64,000 nucleotides of DNA from Steinernema hermaphroditum (lineage: Eukaryota; Nematoda; Chromadorea; Rhabditida; Steinernematidae), in the NCBI GenBank assembly GCA_030435675.1, contig CM059625.1, positions 15,252,001 through 15,316,000 of the forward strand. Direction: 5' to 3'. Both the position numbers and the translations under genes were made by a program. Of the stretch, positions 35,988 to 48,836 are shown in pieces (positions within the stretch are counted from its first letter, which is position 1; each line of letters begins with the position of its first letter). A model generated the notes under the pieces. It was not told where the DNA came from. It did no database searches and saw nothing but the letters and a program-made list of their open reading frames with translations.

Positions 35988-36587
35988 ATGTCGCTCGAGC
36001 GACAGCCATCGCACGTCTACGTGCTGGCGCGGCCTTCCGACGCCGAATCGAGCATCGGAGCCCTACCCGATGGATCGGCGCTCATCACGGAGCAGGTGAG
36101 TGCAAGTGAGACAAGCGGAAAGTGAAGGCGTTTAGGTGCTTGCCGATGGCGACACGTTCTGCGTTCTGCCAACAAATATGCGATGTTTGTGTCTGTTGTT
36201 GACAGTTCTGTTAATTATTAGCTTGGGAGCCGCGATTGGGAACAGCATTCAGAACTCTGGCTTTAAATCGGTCTCCTACTGTAAGCCAATCGGCGCGAAA
36301 ACTTTCGTTGGTTCACTGTAAGTGATCATTATCTGAAAGGCGCACTTTCTGACCACACTCTTTAGATGCCCAAAGGAGTCGATGTTTGTTTACTACGCGT
36401 GCTGCAAAGACGACGTCTACTCCGAAGCCACTTTCTGCTGCCCTCAAGCCAAGATCTGGCTTATGTAGGAAATCGTATTAGACATGCAACTATGGGCACA
36501 ATTTTCAGCGTTGCCATGATCAGCGTTGTCCTCTCGTTTCTCGTCGGCATCCTCTACACCATCATCCGATACATGTGCTGCTGCTAA
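35988..36587 (+). CDS. Two-TM cysteine-rich membrane protein, unidentified
   Basis: Exons 35988-36095, 36136-36317, 36366-36464 and 36509-36587 join in phase to give 155 residues. Introns are only 40, 48 and 44 nt. The N-terminal 50 residues are polar and likely cytoplasmic. A first hydrophobic segment (CLCLLLTVLLIISLGAAIG) is followed by an external loop of about 55 residues with paired cysteines (SYCKPIG, LCPKES, YYACCKDD, TFCCPQ). A second hydrophobic segment (IVAMISVVLSFLVGILYTII) ends in RYMCCC, a likely palmitoylation cluster. The CC pairs recall small cysteine-loop membrane proteins such as the Shisa or CX-module groups, but I cannot assign it. Reading through the third donor instead gives a premature stop, so splicing is needed for the second TM segment. 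Confidence 0.7.
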
Positions 36588-37980
36588 TTTATGTATTCCC
36601 CACCACCCACATGACTTATAAACTCCTCAAGGCATAAAACCACTCACAAACCCGTTGCATTGTGCACTGTCCCATGGGACTATCTGGAGTGGACGGATCA
36701 CTTCACCACCGTAATGAGTTTAATGAATACCGTAGTCTAAGAAGGCAACATCCATCTGCCTTGCGTGTGCCGTAAATCTAATTAAGAATAATTGAGTTAT
36801 TTGGACCCCACTTGAGCGCTTTCATTTACATTCTGCTGCTTTTTGGGGGCCTCCACACTCTGTATCGAGGTTGCATTTTGCAGAGGCTGACATATTCATC
36901 ACATTCGAAAATTATTACCGCCGTATATGTGTGTGGCATACCAATCATGCTTATTGAATTACCACAATTCCCAGTAATGTCCACATTGGCACTCTGCGGT
37001 GGTTCGCTAAAAAAGGGAGCGACCGGATTGCACAATCACATTAGACGCTGCACATTGCAATAGGACAATTGAGGCGATATATTAAAGCATATTTGGTGAT
37101 CGTCGGGAGATCGGATTACTATCCTCTTGACACCAACGCAGCAGGTGAAATCAAAGATCGCCATCGGGTCAGTTGTTTGCGGTTTGGCCACAGTTTGTTT
37201 GTTTTATCGCAGAAGAGCACCAGTCTGTGGACAACCGAAAGGGAAAAGTGTAATAAGTGCGCCTGAAACGAAAGACCATGTGTTGTGTTGTTTAAGAGAT
37301 AGAAGCTGAATGATTTCAGCCAATGACGAGCACTTGTGGGAATGGTTAAAGAAATTCACTCCATATCACAGATCACATGGCCTTCGCGCTGAAGCATAAG
37401 ACATTGGAATCGGTTTGTTATAACAGCTGTACATTACGTATTTAAAACAATAATGAAATTTATCAATCGCTGGTAGTAAGAAAGGATAAATACTACCTGA
37501 TAAGACGTGATCAAATCGTTTGCGTTTTTTTGCGTATTTTTGTTAAGTGTTCAGTCAAATAAGTCACGCGCATGGTGTGACACAAAAGTGGACGTCATCA
37601 GGCAGAATATGACCCTCTGAGTCGTGGTCTGAGAGTTTTGAAGGGTAGATCGGAGTCTACTTGAATGACCTCAAGCAAAGCGACAAGGAAACAATTACGG
37701 AGTGATACAATGGCAGAGAGAGACATTGCTGTGTGCTATTTCGCGTTGCGTGCATCTGTTGTGGTATACGTCGACGTGTGTGGTCTGCTAAGTAGAATAT
37801 GCCGGTAATGCATTGCATTCAGAACGTTTTACATTCAAATTTGGTTGTAAAAGGAATGAGATCAAAGAGAAAGTAAAAAAAGAAAAAAACTTTTCAGAAG
37901 CTTCGTTTCAGAAAGAAGGTGTATGGCGATGTGACGATTTTATTGAGATCATTTCAAAGGCGCTGCGCCTTGTATAGCAC

Positions 37981-38185
37981 TCAATTACATAGAAGATAGA
38001 TGATGTTTCTGGCTGTCCGCTTCATTCCTGGCGTGGCGGTGATGTCGAATCTGCCGGTGGCGACGCGCGTCATGGCATCGGCGAGTATCAAAACTCCAGA
38101 AATGGCGAGGGAACCCGACGTAGTGCGTTTAGTTGTCGTTGGCAATGGCTCTTCGACATCCGGGTGCCACAATTCTCTCTCGAAG
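37981..38185 (-). other. Possible terminal exon
   Basis: The minus strand has an acceptor-like ttctgaatgttccag before 38185, then 67 codons with coding-like third positions (starting FERELWHPDVEEPLP and ending RNIIYLLCN) to TGA at 37983-37981. No upstream exon was found, and the plus strand is also open here, so this remains a candidate only. Confidence 0.25.
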
Positions 38186-38539
38186 CTGGAACATTCAGAA
38201 AGGGTGAAAAGGGTATGCTGTTTGACCAACTGCGCTGACCTGTTTGATCGACAAATATGTTAACACACATCCCATAATAAGCTATTCCCAAAGGTTCGAG
38301 AAGAAAAGGTTTATTACAGGCTAAAATTCACCTGTACAAAATTGTACAGCCTCCAAATTTGTTCACATTCACAACACCTTGTGGTGTGGTTTTTCTAGAT
38401 TTCTCGAATGTCATTGTACCGAACTTGTAAGGACGGGCATATCTCTCTCTTTGCGTGAATTGCAACCGATGCTCCTTTGGTAGACCTTTAGGCTTTCTGG
38501 AACAAGTGCGTCCCCTGTGTTTTTTTGCCGCCGTACCAG

Positions 38540-38676
38540 AATTGTCCGCCTACCCGAAAGCGGAGCAGAAACGTTCGGCTAATCGAGTTCAAAACTCAAA
38601 ATCGACACCCAAAAGCGAACCAAAAACCCGAACTCGACAACCCTCCACAGTATTTGCGCAAAAAAGTTTGAGATAA
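38540..38676 (+). other. Possible terminal exon, basic tail
   Basis: A pyrimidine-rich acceptor (gtttttttgccgccgtaccag) precedes a frame encoding LSAYPKAEQKRSANRVQNSK and further Lys/Arg/Ser/Pro-rich residues to a stop at 38674-38676. It would suit a disordered basic C-terminus. No preceding exon was found. Confidence 0.25.
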
Positions 38677-41600
38677 TTTGTCGAAAACTCCTCCACTCTG
38701 AAAAATCACTGAGCGCATGAACTTGGATCATTTGCAACTTGCACTGCATAAATAGATGTAGTCTTGATTGAACGCATAATCAGATCAAAAGTGCATCCTT
38801 AGAATTCGGCAAAGCTCGTCTGCTATCCAAGTGTAAATGACCAATTCAGAGATCATCCACTGCTGCTTAGTCGAAGAGTGCTCAGTGCACGCTGGATTAA
38901 ATTCAGCTGTTGGCAAATCCTATTTTGTTTTCAGAGTGCATTGAGGCATGGAGAATGCTTTGTTTTTCACTTATTTTGGTTAGTCGGTTAGAAAGGAGTT
39001 CCGAATGAACTTAGACTTCAGCAGTTCGCTCATTTTAAAAAGAGTCCTCCGTTCAGGTCTCTTGGAGTCTCGGAATCAGTCTCACTCTTTATTAGCAGAT
39101 TCAGCAGAACAATAAATCACAGGATAGGCTATGACCGTAGCTGCGGGGCCACGAGTGTTCGTCGGCGCGGTCTTTTGTAGTCCTTCGGCGCTTCGTCACT
39201 TCCGGTTGATCGCATGGTCGTCAGCTGGTCGTTCGGTCTTCTCTGTTGTTGGATCGTCGGTGCGCGAGTCACAACATGGCAGACTGCTGCCTGGGAAACT
39301 ACCGTAATCCCGTCTTTACATGTTTTTTCTATCGACGCTTCTTGTCCGATAATCACTGTACCGTCCTGTTAGTGTGTTTAAGAAATTGATTTAGAAAATC
39401 AAACCGATTTGCAATCTGAGCAGTTATTACCTATTCTGCACGTGACTAACCACATTTTCATCGTGTACAGTGCGACTCTCCTGCGATATAGAATTGCGCA
39501 TGGTATAACCCCCAGCAAAAGTCTTCATTTTCCTCGGAAAAGTGTTGTACTCATTTGGCCGGGTGCCTTTTGTTACGATGAGGGAACACACAACCGATCG
39601 TTTATTGAGGTGATCAGAACAAGGGAGAGAATGATACATGTATGGTCCTTATAAAGGGTGTCTGAGTCTGTCTAGACTGTCTGCCCACAACACCTTTAGA
39701 ATTAGCTAAAATAGGTACAAATTCAGATCGAAAATTGGCTTATCGCATTGGACACTATTGGAGACTATCGAATATTCACAAACGCTATTATGGTTGGGAC
39801 GACCAAATTTGCTATAGTCCCATTATCAAAGATACCTAACCAAAATTCCCGACTAAAATTCCCACAGAACGTCTTGTTTGTATTTAATAGACGTGTAAGG
39901 ATATAGTGCTTTTGTCAGACACCTGAATTAATTTTTGATGACGTGCCCTGTACTACTAGCTTCTATTTTTAGAAGTTGCAGCTAGAGACGGAATAATTAC
40001 GTCGGTCTATGACGCGCTTCCCATTGAATGTTATCATGAGCTTATTGTTTTGAGGTGATGATGGTTCATTCATGCGCCAATCGCCATTTGATGAAAACGT
40101 ATAATTTCGTGACTATATCGAGGGTCTGTATGCATGTACGTTTTCTGCTTTCGTCTGCTACGTGTGGTGACGAGACATCATCCACTTTCGTCTTGTAAAT
40201 TGCAGTGAAACGTTGCAGGTTTCGGGCTTCTTGTTTTAAATGAACCGTGTTTAGCTCCTTTCTTATCTCGCTTTTCGCTGTTTTCTTTTTCTCAGCTCTC
40301 TTGCAGTTTTGCTCGTAGCCTACCAGTCAACACAACGCTTGAAGAATCACCGATGCACTCTATTGTCTAGAGGACAATGGTTTTATGCAATTTTACGTGT
40401 CAACCATATTTCAGAGCACTGTCTCTATGAGGGTCTTTAAAGCACACATTTACTTTTAGCGTTTAGATTACAATAGCAATATCAAAGACTATATAAAGGC
40501 CGACCTATTTTCGTCGAAGATGATAGAATTTCCGGTGTTATGTGCTCCTGTCGCCACCCCCAACCTTTGCCGACTAGGGTGTATTATAGCGTGCTCTAGG
40601 TTAGAACTCAAAACAATTTGCGTACTGGAGCCAACTGAAGCTTAAATGAATTGCGACAAACAAACAACTAAAACAGATAATTAAGTGCGTCGACAGAAAA
40701 CATCTCATCATGATGTCATCACGTCACAAAGAAGGCGCTTTGTCAACAACGCTAGTGCTTTTCATGCTGGGAACCAAATGGTTATTTTGATGCTACAGAT
40801 GATGTCATGAGCAGCTGTGGTTGCTGATCAGATTCGCTTCATTTGTTGCAGCTTGATAACATTTTTTTTCAGATATGATGTGATTCAATTCAAATGATGT
40901 CATTACATTGCATAACAAAAACAAACAATAGTTCATCAGAATACATACATTTATTACCGGTATTCATGGTGTATTAGAACCTGTTCAAGTGATTTTACAT
41001 TGAAAACGGACAACGTGTTCCGCTAAAGGTCGCATTTGCGCACTCTTCCCATGTAAAATGATGTTTAACAGGTTTGTCCCTTAAGAAGATAGCTACGGAT
41101 AGTGAAAGAGTGATTTCTGAATCCATCACCGATGCATATCCATGATTAAATGCATCATCTGTGACTGCCTGTAGTGTACCCTGTAGTTCTCAATACATGA
41201 ACAATTACACGTATTTTTCTATCTGATTTCGAATGGAATGGTTTTAACTCGTAGTCCTATCAGAAATCGACGAATTTCTGACCAATTATACCTGAGCCTT
41301 AACGCAAAGACACTGGTGAATACAGCAGCAATTATATGCCAACACATAACTACAGTATCTGGTCGTATTCCTAGGCAAAAACTGATGACTTCTTGATTGC
41401 CATCAGCAGCTCTGTTCAATTTGCAATTTTCTTGCCCGAAAGTTCCTAATTTACCATAAGATGCAATCATGATAGGTGCAAAAAAACCCAAATCACGACA
41501 AAAACTCCTAGATCACATTTTGTTCAACAAACATTTCAGGTTTGCAGGTCATAATTTGTTATTTTCCGTTTTGCATTGTATTGCATTTCCTAAAAAATTT

Positions 41601-44246
41601 CCTTTAAAGTGCCCAACTAACATTATCGCAGAGCACGCGATGTTTCAGCTTTCCCAAACTCACAACCCTTCTCTGCACAAACGAGAAAGAAAAAATAAGT
41701 GGTGGTGAACGTCAAAATCCTAGGAAAGCCAGTTTAAGTGGGCCAATGTTGTTCGTGGGCCGCTTGTTCAAGTTGGCCAAACAAGCACAAGACAACGATA
41801 ACGACGACACGAACGACACAACAACGTGTCCGGGGCGACTTTGCGCGAGCGCGAGACAAACGTCGTCCCAGGCTCATCGATCCGGACCGCTCCAAAGGCT
41901 GCAACTCCAGGGATGCTATCGATTCGAGAATTACTAATGACCACTTTTCGCACTCATATTTGATCATCGGTGCCATCAGCACTGGGGACATCATCGTCAA
42001 TCAGCTGGTCGCCCTTGATCCGCGCGCCACTCTTACAGGGCCATCCACTTGCCCGGCATCCGTGTCGGTACCGTTTTTAATCGCGACGATGTTTGAACAT
42101 CGGAGTCGGCTCTGCTTTCAGTCGCTTTTATCTTCTCACCAATTCCATTAGACGTGGGAGTAACGCGATGAATCGGCTCCGTTCACCGTGAGAGAGGTAA
42201 ACCAGGCGGCTTCTCCGCACGCCACGCTGCTTGTCAATGTCTTTACAAAGGGGCGCGACGTCTACTATTTGTAAACATCCGACTTATCGCGTTTCAGAGC
42301 CCACATGCAGAAGGTGGATTTGTGCTTTCGCCCCTAGAACATGTTTGCTTAGTTTTTGTCACTATTGGTCAAAAGTCGTTGCTTTGTGTTTATCTGTCTA
42401 TTGTGACTATCAGCGAAATCGTTATTTCGTGTACGCTTGTACATAAGCAACAACAATACTTTGCTATTTGAAGCGTGTTAATCATTTAATGGGGCGTAAA
42501 CAAAATTTTGCACTTTAAACACCAAGAATACAATATTGCGCCCCTTGCAATTTGGTGACGTACAGACCCTTCCAAGACATATACCCTTCCAAGACACTTC
42601 CCGGGAATTTCTTTCCACTTTTCGTGGATATTTGTTGACTACTATGAAAACCAGTATCAGAACCTTTTCTAAAGAACAGACTATCACGTCTATGCTGCTT
42701 ATTTTTTGGCTATCAATGATCGTAGATATTTTCTTCCGATGGTGCGTCCAAAATTATAGCACATCTTCAATATCAGCTAATGAGTACGATGGTATATGGT
42801 AGACTCCCTGCTGGAAAGGCTTTCTGAGGGTTTGTATACCGTGACTGTTTCTTGCGCGTTTTTGTATACACAAGTGCTGTGATGAACGTACCTTTTTGAA
42901 GATCAGAGTGGAGCTTGGTGAATGATAGCATGAGATTTTGTGGCCGGAAGGCCTCTGTTTTCATTTAGTAGTATACATGCACGGCTTCTTCCTGTTCATC
43001 TGCACTTTCGTTTACACCAAGCCAAAAGTGCAGAGGGTCCCTTCTCAGTATACGTCAGTTTCCTCAATCTTTCTATAAGTAGCTATGCAACCAACGCTAA
43101 CATCTCGCAATGGTGAGTTGTACTGCTTAAGCTTTGTTGTCATTTTTGTTTGATATCATCATTGCTTGGTGTTTTTGGTTCCATACGATGCTGTGTTAGC
43201 CTGTTCATATGATACCAAGCAGCACTTCTTCTAAATCTACCTAACCTGAGTATAATGCGGTTATTTACGTCCTAAAATGTCCAATTGTCGTAGCATTTAG
43301 TTATTCTTCGCACAAAATGGACGTTTGCACTGCATGGACACCGCTTTAGGGCGGAGTCTTGATTCACCTAACAAACCAAGCGACATCCGCCTTTGAACGG
43401 ATGTAAATTTTAAATTTAGAAGACAGTCACATTATTCTTCACTTGAATTTGGTCGTGGCAAGTGAATAATCATTCCGCATGCATTGCTTTCTCATTTCTC
43501 GGAAAATGTGACTTGTGCCGGCTTCGAAGATCTTAATTCGTAAATAATGATGTTACGAGTGCGATGTTTGCTTTGAGAAATTGGATTTATTTGTCGAGGA
43601 GAATCTCTGTTTAAAATCTAATCCTCCTTGTCACTTCGTCTTTGATTTCTTGAGTACTGTGCTTGAGCGATGAAAGTTCGCCGTTGACCTTTAATAAACC
43701 GGCAAATTGCGCGTTGCACTTGGCTGAAGTGTACGAAGTGATTAAGCTGCCGCCCTCCGAATCATGTTTGGATTTTCAGAGCCAAGTGCGATTCCCTCAG
43801 TCGAAGAACATCTTAGACGAACGACCGATTACGAATTAGTCGACTACGAAGGACTTAGACTTTAGGGTTTAGATTTTGTAATATTTTGAAACAACCCTTT
43901 ACATCAGTGTAGAATGACCTCATCAGAGTCACTGTGAACAACGTCCGAACCGAAATAATAAGTCCGTAGGTACTGAGGGGGACTCGTCTCATCCTCATTT
44001 TCTGCTGTTTACTTCCGTAAGCCAGCCTTAATATTGGACTGACTTTTAGTACTTAAAATGCGACACTAACAAGGAACATTTTGAAGTATCAGACGCCGAT
44101 GGAGCTCAAACTTCGGGTATCTGTTTGCCTGTCTGCAACTAGTAATTCCCCAAAATATCAACTGCCCAAGTAAACCCTGTTAAATGACGATATCAGAATG
44201 ATTAACAAATGAAATATACGTAGAAAAAAGATCGCTCATCATAAAA

Positions 44247-44324
44247 AATCGCTGGGGATCGAACCCGGCACCCCCAACCTCCTAGACCTCCAAGCACCTA
44301 ACCGCACGATTAGGCATTGCGATT
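44247..44324 (-). repeat. tRNA-derived sequence or tRNA pseudogene
   Basis: Read on the minus strand this 78-bp segment starts AATCGC and ends GCGATT, a perfect 6-bp acceptor-like pairing. It has a D-arm-like GCCTAATCGTGCGGTTAGGT with a 4-bp stem and an excellent B box or T-loop (GGGTTCGATCCCC). The anticodon stem does not pair well and one T-stem pair is mismatched, so a working tRNA is unlikely. Confidence 0.5.
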
Positions 44325-47300
44325 ACGAGCAGTATGTAAACGCCTGTATTGAAAAAAGTTTATCTTAAACCATTTTAAGCAGCTCGATCGGTGTCTTCCT
44401 CTTCGGAATGATCGTTTACGGTACCCTTAATGTTAAGCTTTTGTAGACTATTTACGACTAGCTAGTGCGGTCCAAACGTTTTCTTGCCGAACAACGTGAT
44501 TCACTACCACCTTCACAAGACATTCCTAGTATATTCCAATTCGGGCTTCGCACCCCAGCTAATGAAGATTACGTCAATTGTAGGCGCATAAACACTTCAA
44601 TGAGGCTTCCCATTTGACGTCGTCCGCCAGTGGCAACGTCCGAACTCTAGTGAATCAGTTCCGGATCGTAGTTGTATTTTTGTCGTGTTGAGGGCGACTA
44701 GTCTCAGTCTATTTTGTACACTTCCGCGACATTCCAGCCTGCGTCACATTCCTCATGTGCAAAATACTTAATAGAAGCGAGCGTAAGCGCACCTGTCTAA
44801 ACCGTGCAATTTTCGCCGCCACATTCAGCTGTTGGAATGCTTGAGGTGCACGCAAAGCTCTAAATGGCCCGTCAACGTAAAATCCGCATTGCGACTTAAG
44901 GACGTATTCGAACTTGAAAGTTCATCGTAGGTTCTGGACCATCGGTTCGCCTGTCCACTAACCTTATTTGCAGCCCCAAGTTCGATCATAAAGGTACGGT
45001 AGATGACAAAAACAACTGAGAAACTTATTTTCCATTATATGTACATGTAGGTAGTAGACTGGAAGAGCGTTATTTACGTCGTGAGCAGGCAACCGTATTC
45101 AAATATTTTTCCGCCACTGTTGGTAAAACTTAGAATGATCTTAGAAACAATTGTCGTCCAATCACTTCTCCGTGTATTCGCTAAAGTACATCTTCATCAA
45201 AATGACGAATGCACTAAATAACATACGACCTTCTAAACAAATGAAAATGCTAATTCTGGAACTCATTTACTGCCTTTCTCCTACTGCCTAGCAAACACTT
45301 TTCAGAAAGTCCTATTAGTCCAGACGCTCCTCTTCTACCCCATAGAGAAAACACGTTTAAATAAAACATGCCCTTGTTGGCTGCGTATTTAGCGGTTTGT
45401 TGACGCTCGCCGTTCTCGACTGACGCGTCGCAATTATAGAAAAAGGATTGCGCGCTTCTTTTTCACTGGCGCCGGCGAAAAAGTTAATCTCAAAGAAGCG
45501 AATATTTTTACGAGACGATTAAAATTCGACGCCTTTTGAATACCAATTCATAAACTTTGATCACTGAATAATAATGAGTAAGTAGAGAATAAAAAAGATG
45601 ACGCGTTTCCTCAAATTTTCCAATTAACTTATGCTAAGTGGAGCGCGGTCACATGCTCTGCCCCACGGTGCAGTGATCATTTTAAAAGGAGCCTTGAATA
45701 TTCGATCATTTTAACCGCTTTTATTTCTTTAATGACATCTCGTAAAGTTCCCGCCATTATTTATTAATACGTCTGTGCGCTATGACCACAGGCCTTGCAA
45801 AGAGCGTTTGGCCTGGACATGCATTTGTGCCAAAGGCCAATTTTTTTGTGGCGGGAAAGGGAAATGTTTTTTTTTGTTGTGATATTCTAATCCGATACAA
45901 AAACTGTATTCTATAATCATGTGAATTCACAAGTTCGGTATTCTGGGTCGAAGTCAAAGCTGTCGTTTTTCAGGCTGTCTATAGATTTATAGATTTACAT
46001 CTGTTTCTTTCCATACTGGACGGCTGATCGTTGCACTATGTGGGAGACGAGCAAAATATTCGGTGCACCATACATTGAGTCTTATTCAAATGTGTTTAGA
46101 ACTGCTACTACTAGATTGTCTAGAACCGACGACGGTAAAATCTTTTTACGTCTCAAAATTTCTGACTGAGAGTGCTTGCATTGACCTCGATAGCCCTACC
46201 TTTGACCTACCATTGAGCGTAGTGTTTCCACTGGTTCTAGCCTTCTACCCTCATGACCTCGCTTTCTTCGCGTTCAGTCTTTAGCCCATTTTAGCCTTCT
46301 GTTCCGCCCGCGCCCGAAAAGTTCTGGAACTGCGGACTGTTGTTATCGCAACCAACCCGCAAAATTTTCCTACTGTACAAACACCGTATGCAAGCGCCAT
46401 TATTATTCCGCCAGGTAGCAGCTGTCTGCGGTTAACTATCCTCCGAATATAGTCAGAACACCTTCACAAAAACAATTCGATATTAATTGAATTTTTGATA
46501 TCTGCCTTTGGTACGTACTTACACACTTAATCTTCCTAATAATCACGTAGCCGTATATTGATCGACCAGAATAGGCAGATCAATTTTATGGTACTTTTTT
46601 GGTCAATTTTTGGTCAATAACCAAGGTTCCGATAGTACGAGTAGCCGTTAGAACGTTTCTATTTTGTGCTACTACAACGACCTTTAATAAGTTCCTTGAA
46701 CGTATTTGTGTAATTGTGACGAACTTTCTTCCGGTGTGACGTAGTTCGCTAAATGTCGCCGAGTAGAGACGTGACTTTCAGCGACCGTTGTGGATCATTG
46801 TCCGTAGGAAATTAAGTGGCCATGTGTTTTGAAAGGTGACCAATGAAAACGGCAACGGTAAGAGATAAACTAATACCACTAACTGCGACCACATTTTAAG
46901 AGGAACGCCTTTCCGGGCCCGCCCCTACCAGACAAAGCTAGGATTTTCCGGAATTTTTTTCCCACTGGAATGGTCCTGAGGCGATGTGGGCACAGATAAA
47001 AGCACAGCAGAAAACGGAAGATTTACTTCTGTGTAGCCACGATCCCAGTTAGCTTATTGCAGCCCATGATATTTGTGATGATATTTTTTACACCTTGCCA
47101 ACAGATACAAGGAACTTTCACCTTTATGTCCTAATAGACAGTCGGACCTATTTCGGACCAGAGTGGAGCTGGATAAGATATAGCTTTTCAGCTTTTCGGC
47201 AAAAAGCACCAGTCCATTCAACTACTATAGACATAAGATATCATAACCTGTCCTCATTTTCCAGTCCCAACTGATGCAGGTGCGTTCTCCCATGCTGGCC

Positions 47301-47781
47301 AGGCAGTTCTGTTAAAATCTCTACTGAATTGTATCTTAATATTACAACCTTGTCATCACATGTGTTTCCAATGTTGCACTCATCATGATCATAAAATCTC
47401 AGCTGCCCGGAAACGACTCATCAGTCCATAATCCGTCCGAAGTGTTTGCCGCCAGCTTGACCCATGCTTGAAACCTCGTTTACGTCTTATTTTGCAGAAG
47501 CCCTTCGCCGATGGCGCATGTCGTCGTCCTCGTAACTGATTACGTAGAGCATGTCCTTTGTTTGTGGCCCGTGGACGCGTTGGCGTCGGAAATTGGACCG
47601 AATGAAATTAGTCATACGCGGTGCGTGCGGTGGCAAGGACGTTCGCGCATCTCGGCGATGCAATTGCAGTTGAAATCGCGACGGTTGAAGACGTCACTTA
47701 CGGCGACTTGAAACAAAGGCAACATGTGCCGACGACGCGCGGCCTCGCCCAGGCGGGGGCCAACGACTGCGTCACCCCGGC

Positions 47782-48411
47782 GTGGTGCCCACCAACAAAT
47801 GCATCCCCCCACGCAAGCCACTTCCACTTTCGCCGCTGTCCATATTTGTTTCCGTTGCCGTCGGGTCTGTTCTTCTTCTCATTTTTTTCTCTGGTTACGG
47901 CCCAGTGAAACTTCTCAGTCTGGCGCGTTCGCACTGGAACGCCCTCGAGACGTCTAGAACTTGCCCTAGCGCTAGACTTCATCATTCTTCTACTTCCTTT
48001 TATCGCGGCAAGTGCGCATAATTTACCACGATAAAGATTATTGTCGCCATTAATTGCAAATTTCCGCTTGGCGCGGGTCGAGCTCTGATGTATTTCTGCG
48101 CTTTTGGCGTTTATGTATTCCACGCCACGCCTTGCCAGTCTGATAAGTGTTACGCCAAAGTTTGGCGGAGTTTCCGCGTCCGCTGGACACCTTCATGAGC
48201 GAACGTTAAATCGTGTGAATTGGTGACGTGAAAAAAAGCTGTCAGCACCTCCATTTTACGCCTATCGTTTCAGCGAAACCACGGCGTTCACAACGGATCT
48301 CTACGAGGGTATCATGAGGCGTCTGCGCAAGAAGGCCGCAAAGCGGATGCGAAAAAAAGACGAGACGTTCGGCATTTTCGCCGCCAATCACCTGAAGACT
48401 ACGGATCCAAA
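47782..48411 (+). other. Possible two-exon start of a type II membrane protein
   Basis: Segment 47782-48012 reads MVPTNKCIPPRKPLPLSPLS, then a hydrophobic run (IFVSVAVGSVLLLIFFSGY). A GTGCGC donor leads in phase to 48274-48411, which has a strong acceptor and a GTGAGT donor. The second segment encodes TDLYEGIMRRLRKKAAKRMR and DETFGIFAANHLKTTDPK. No further exon was found downstream. A TGACGTCA-like element near 47690 could be promoter sequence. Another frame of the second segment is also open, so confidence is low. Confidence 0.3.
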
Positions 48412-48710
48412 GTGAGTTTTCGTCTTTTCAAAGTCGACCGACAAAACGACTACGGTAGCTTCGCTAAGTGGTTTTGTCTTAGTCTCTCGTTGTGTTTTGC
48501 TTCTCGGCACGCCCACGTCCAAGCTTCCAGATGCGTTTTGAGTGATGCATAAACATAAACATTTCTGCGCTTAAAAGACGTTCAAATGATAATAGAAGAA
48601 TGTGTTGACCGAACTGAGTGCTGGTGTTGAGTAAATCTACTATCATATTGTCTTCTCTTCACTTCGACTCAGCTTCATTATATCACTAAGTCATTGCCAT
48701 TCCACCCCTT

Positions 48711-48836
48711 GTGAATATCAAAATATGGTTAAGTTAAGACACCGGTCTGTAGAAGAAAAAGCTGACTGTTGTAACCGTCTTTAGCTGGGGCGCTTAAGTA
48801 GCTGCACCTGATGAATATCAAAATATGATTAAGTTG
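48711..48836 (+). repeat. Direct repeat, 26 bp, 100-bp spacing
   Basis: GAATATCAAAATATGGTTAA at 48712 recurs at 48812 with one change (GATTAA); over 26 bases 23 match. The distance is exactly 100 bases. The intervening sequence shows no obvious further repetition. Confidence 0.6.

Larger units (their letters stand above)
36588..47781. other. Long gene-poor region
   Basis: About 11 kb without a gene I can support. Isolated candidate exons are listed separately at 37981-38185 and 38540-38676; a further frame at 39129-39356 (minus) has an acceptor-like tttcccag. GC-rich open frames at 41738-42151 overlap on both strands without a clear winner. A tRNA-derived sequence lies at 44247-44324. Confidence 0.4.

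Noticed and set aside
39129..39356. Minus-strand frame with acceptor-like tttcccag
   Set aside because: Two frames are open after the acceptor and no neighbouring exon could be joined.
41738..42151. 137-residue frame starting MGQCCSWAACSSW
   Set aside because: Overlapping frames on both strands are similarly open; composition is biased and no domain is visible.
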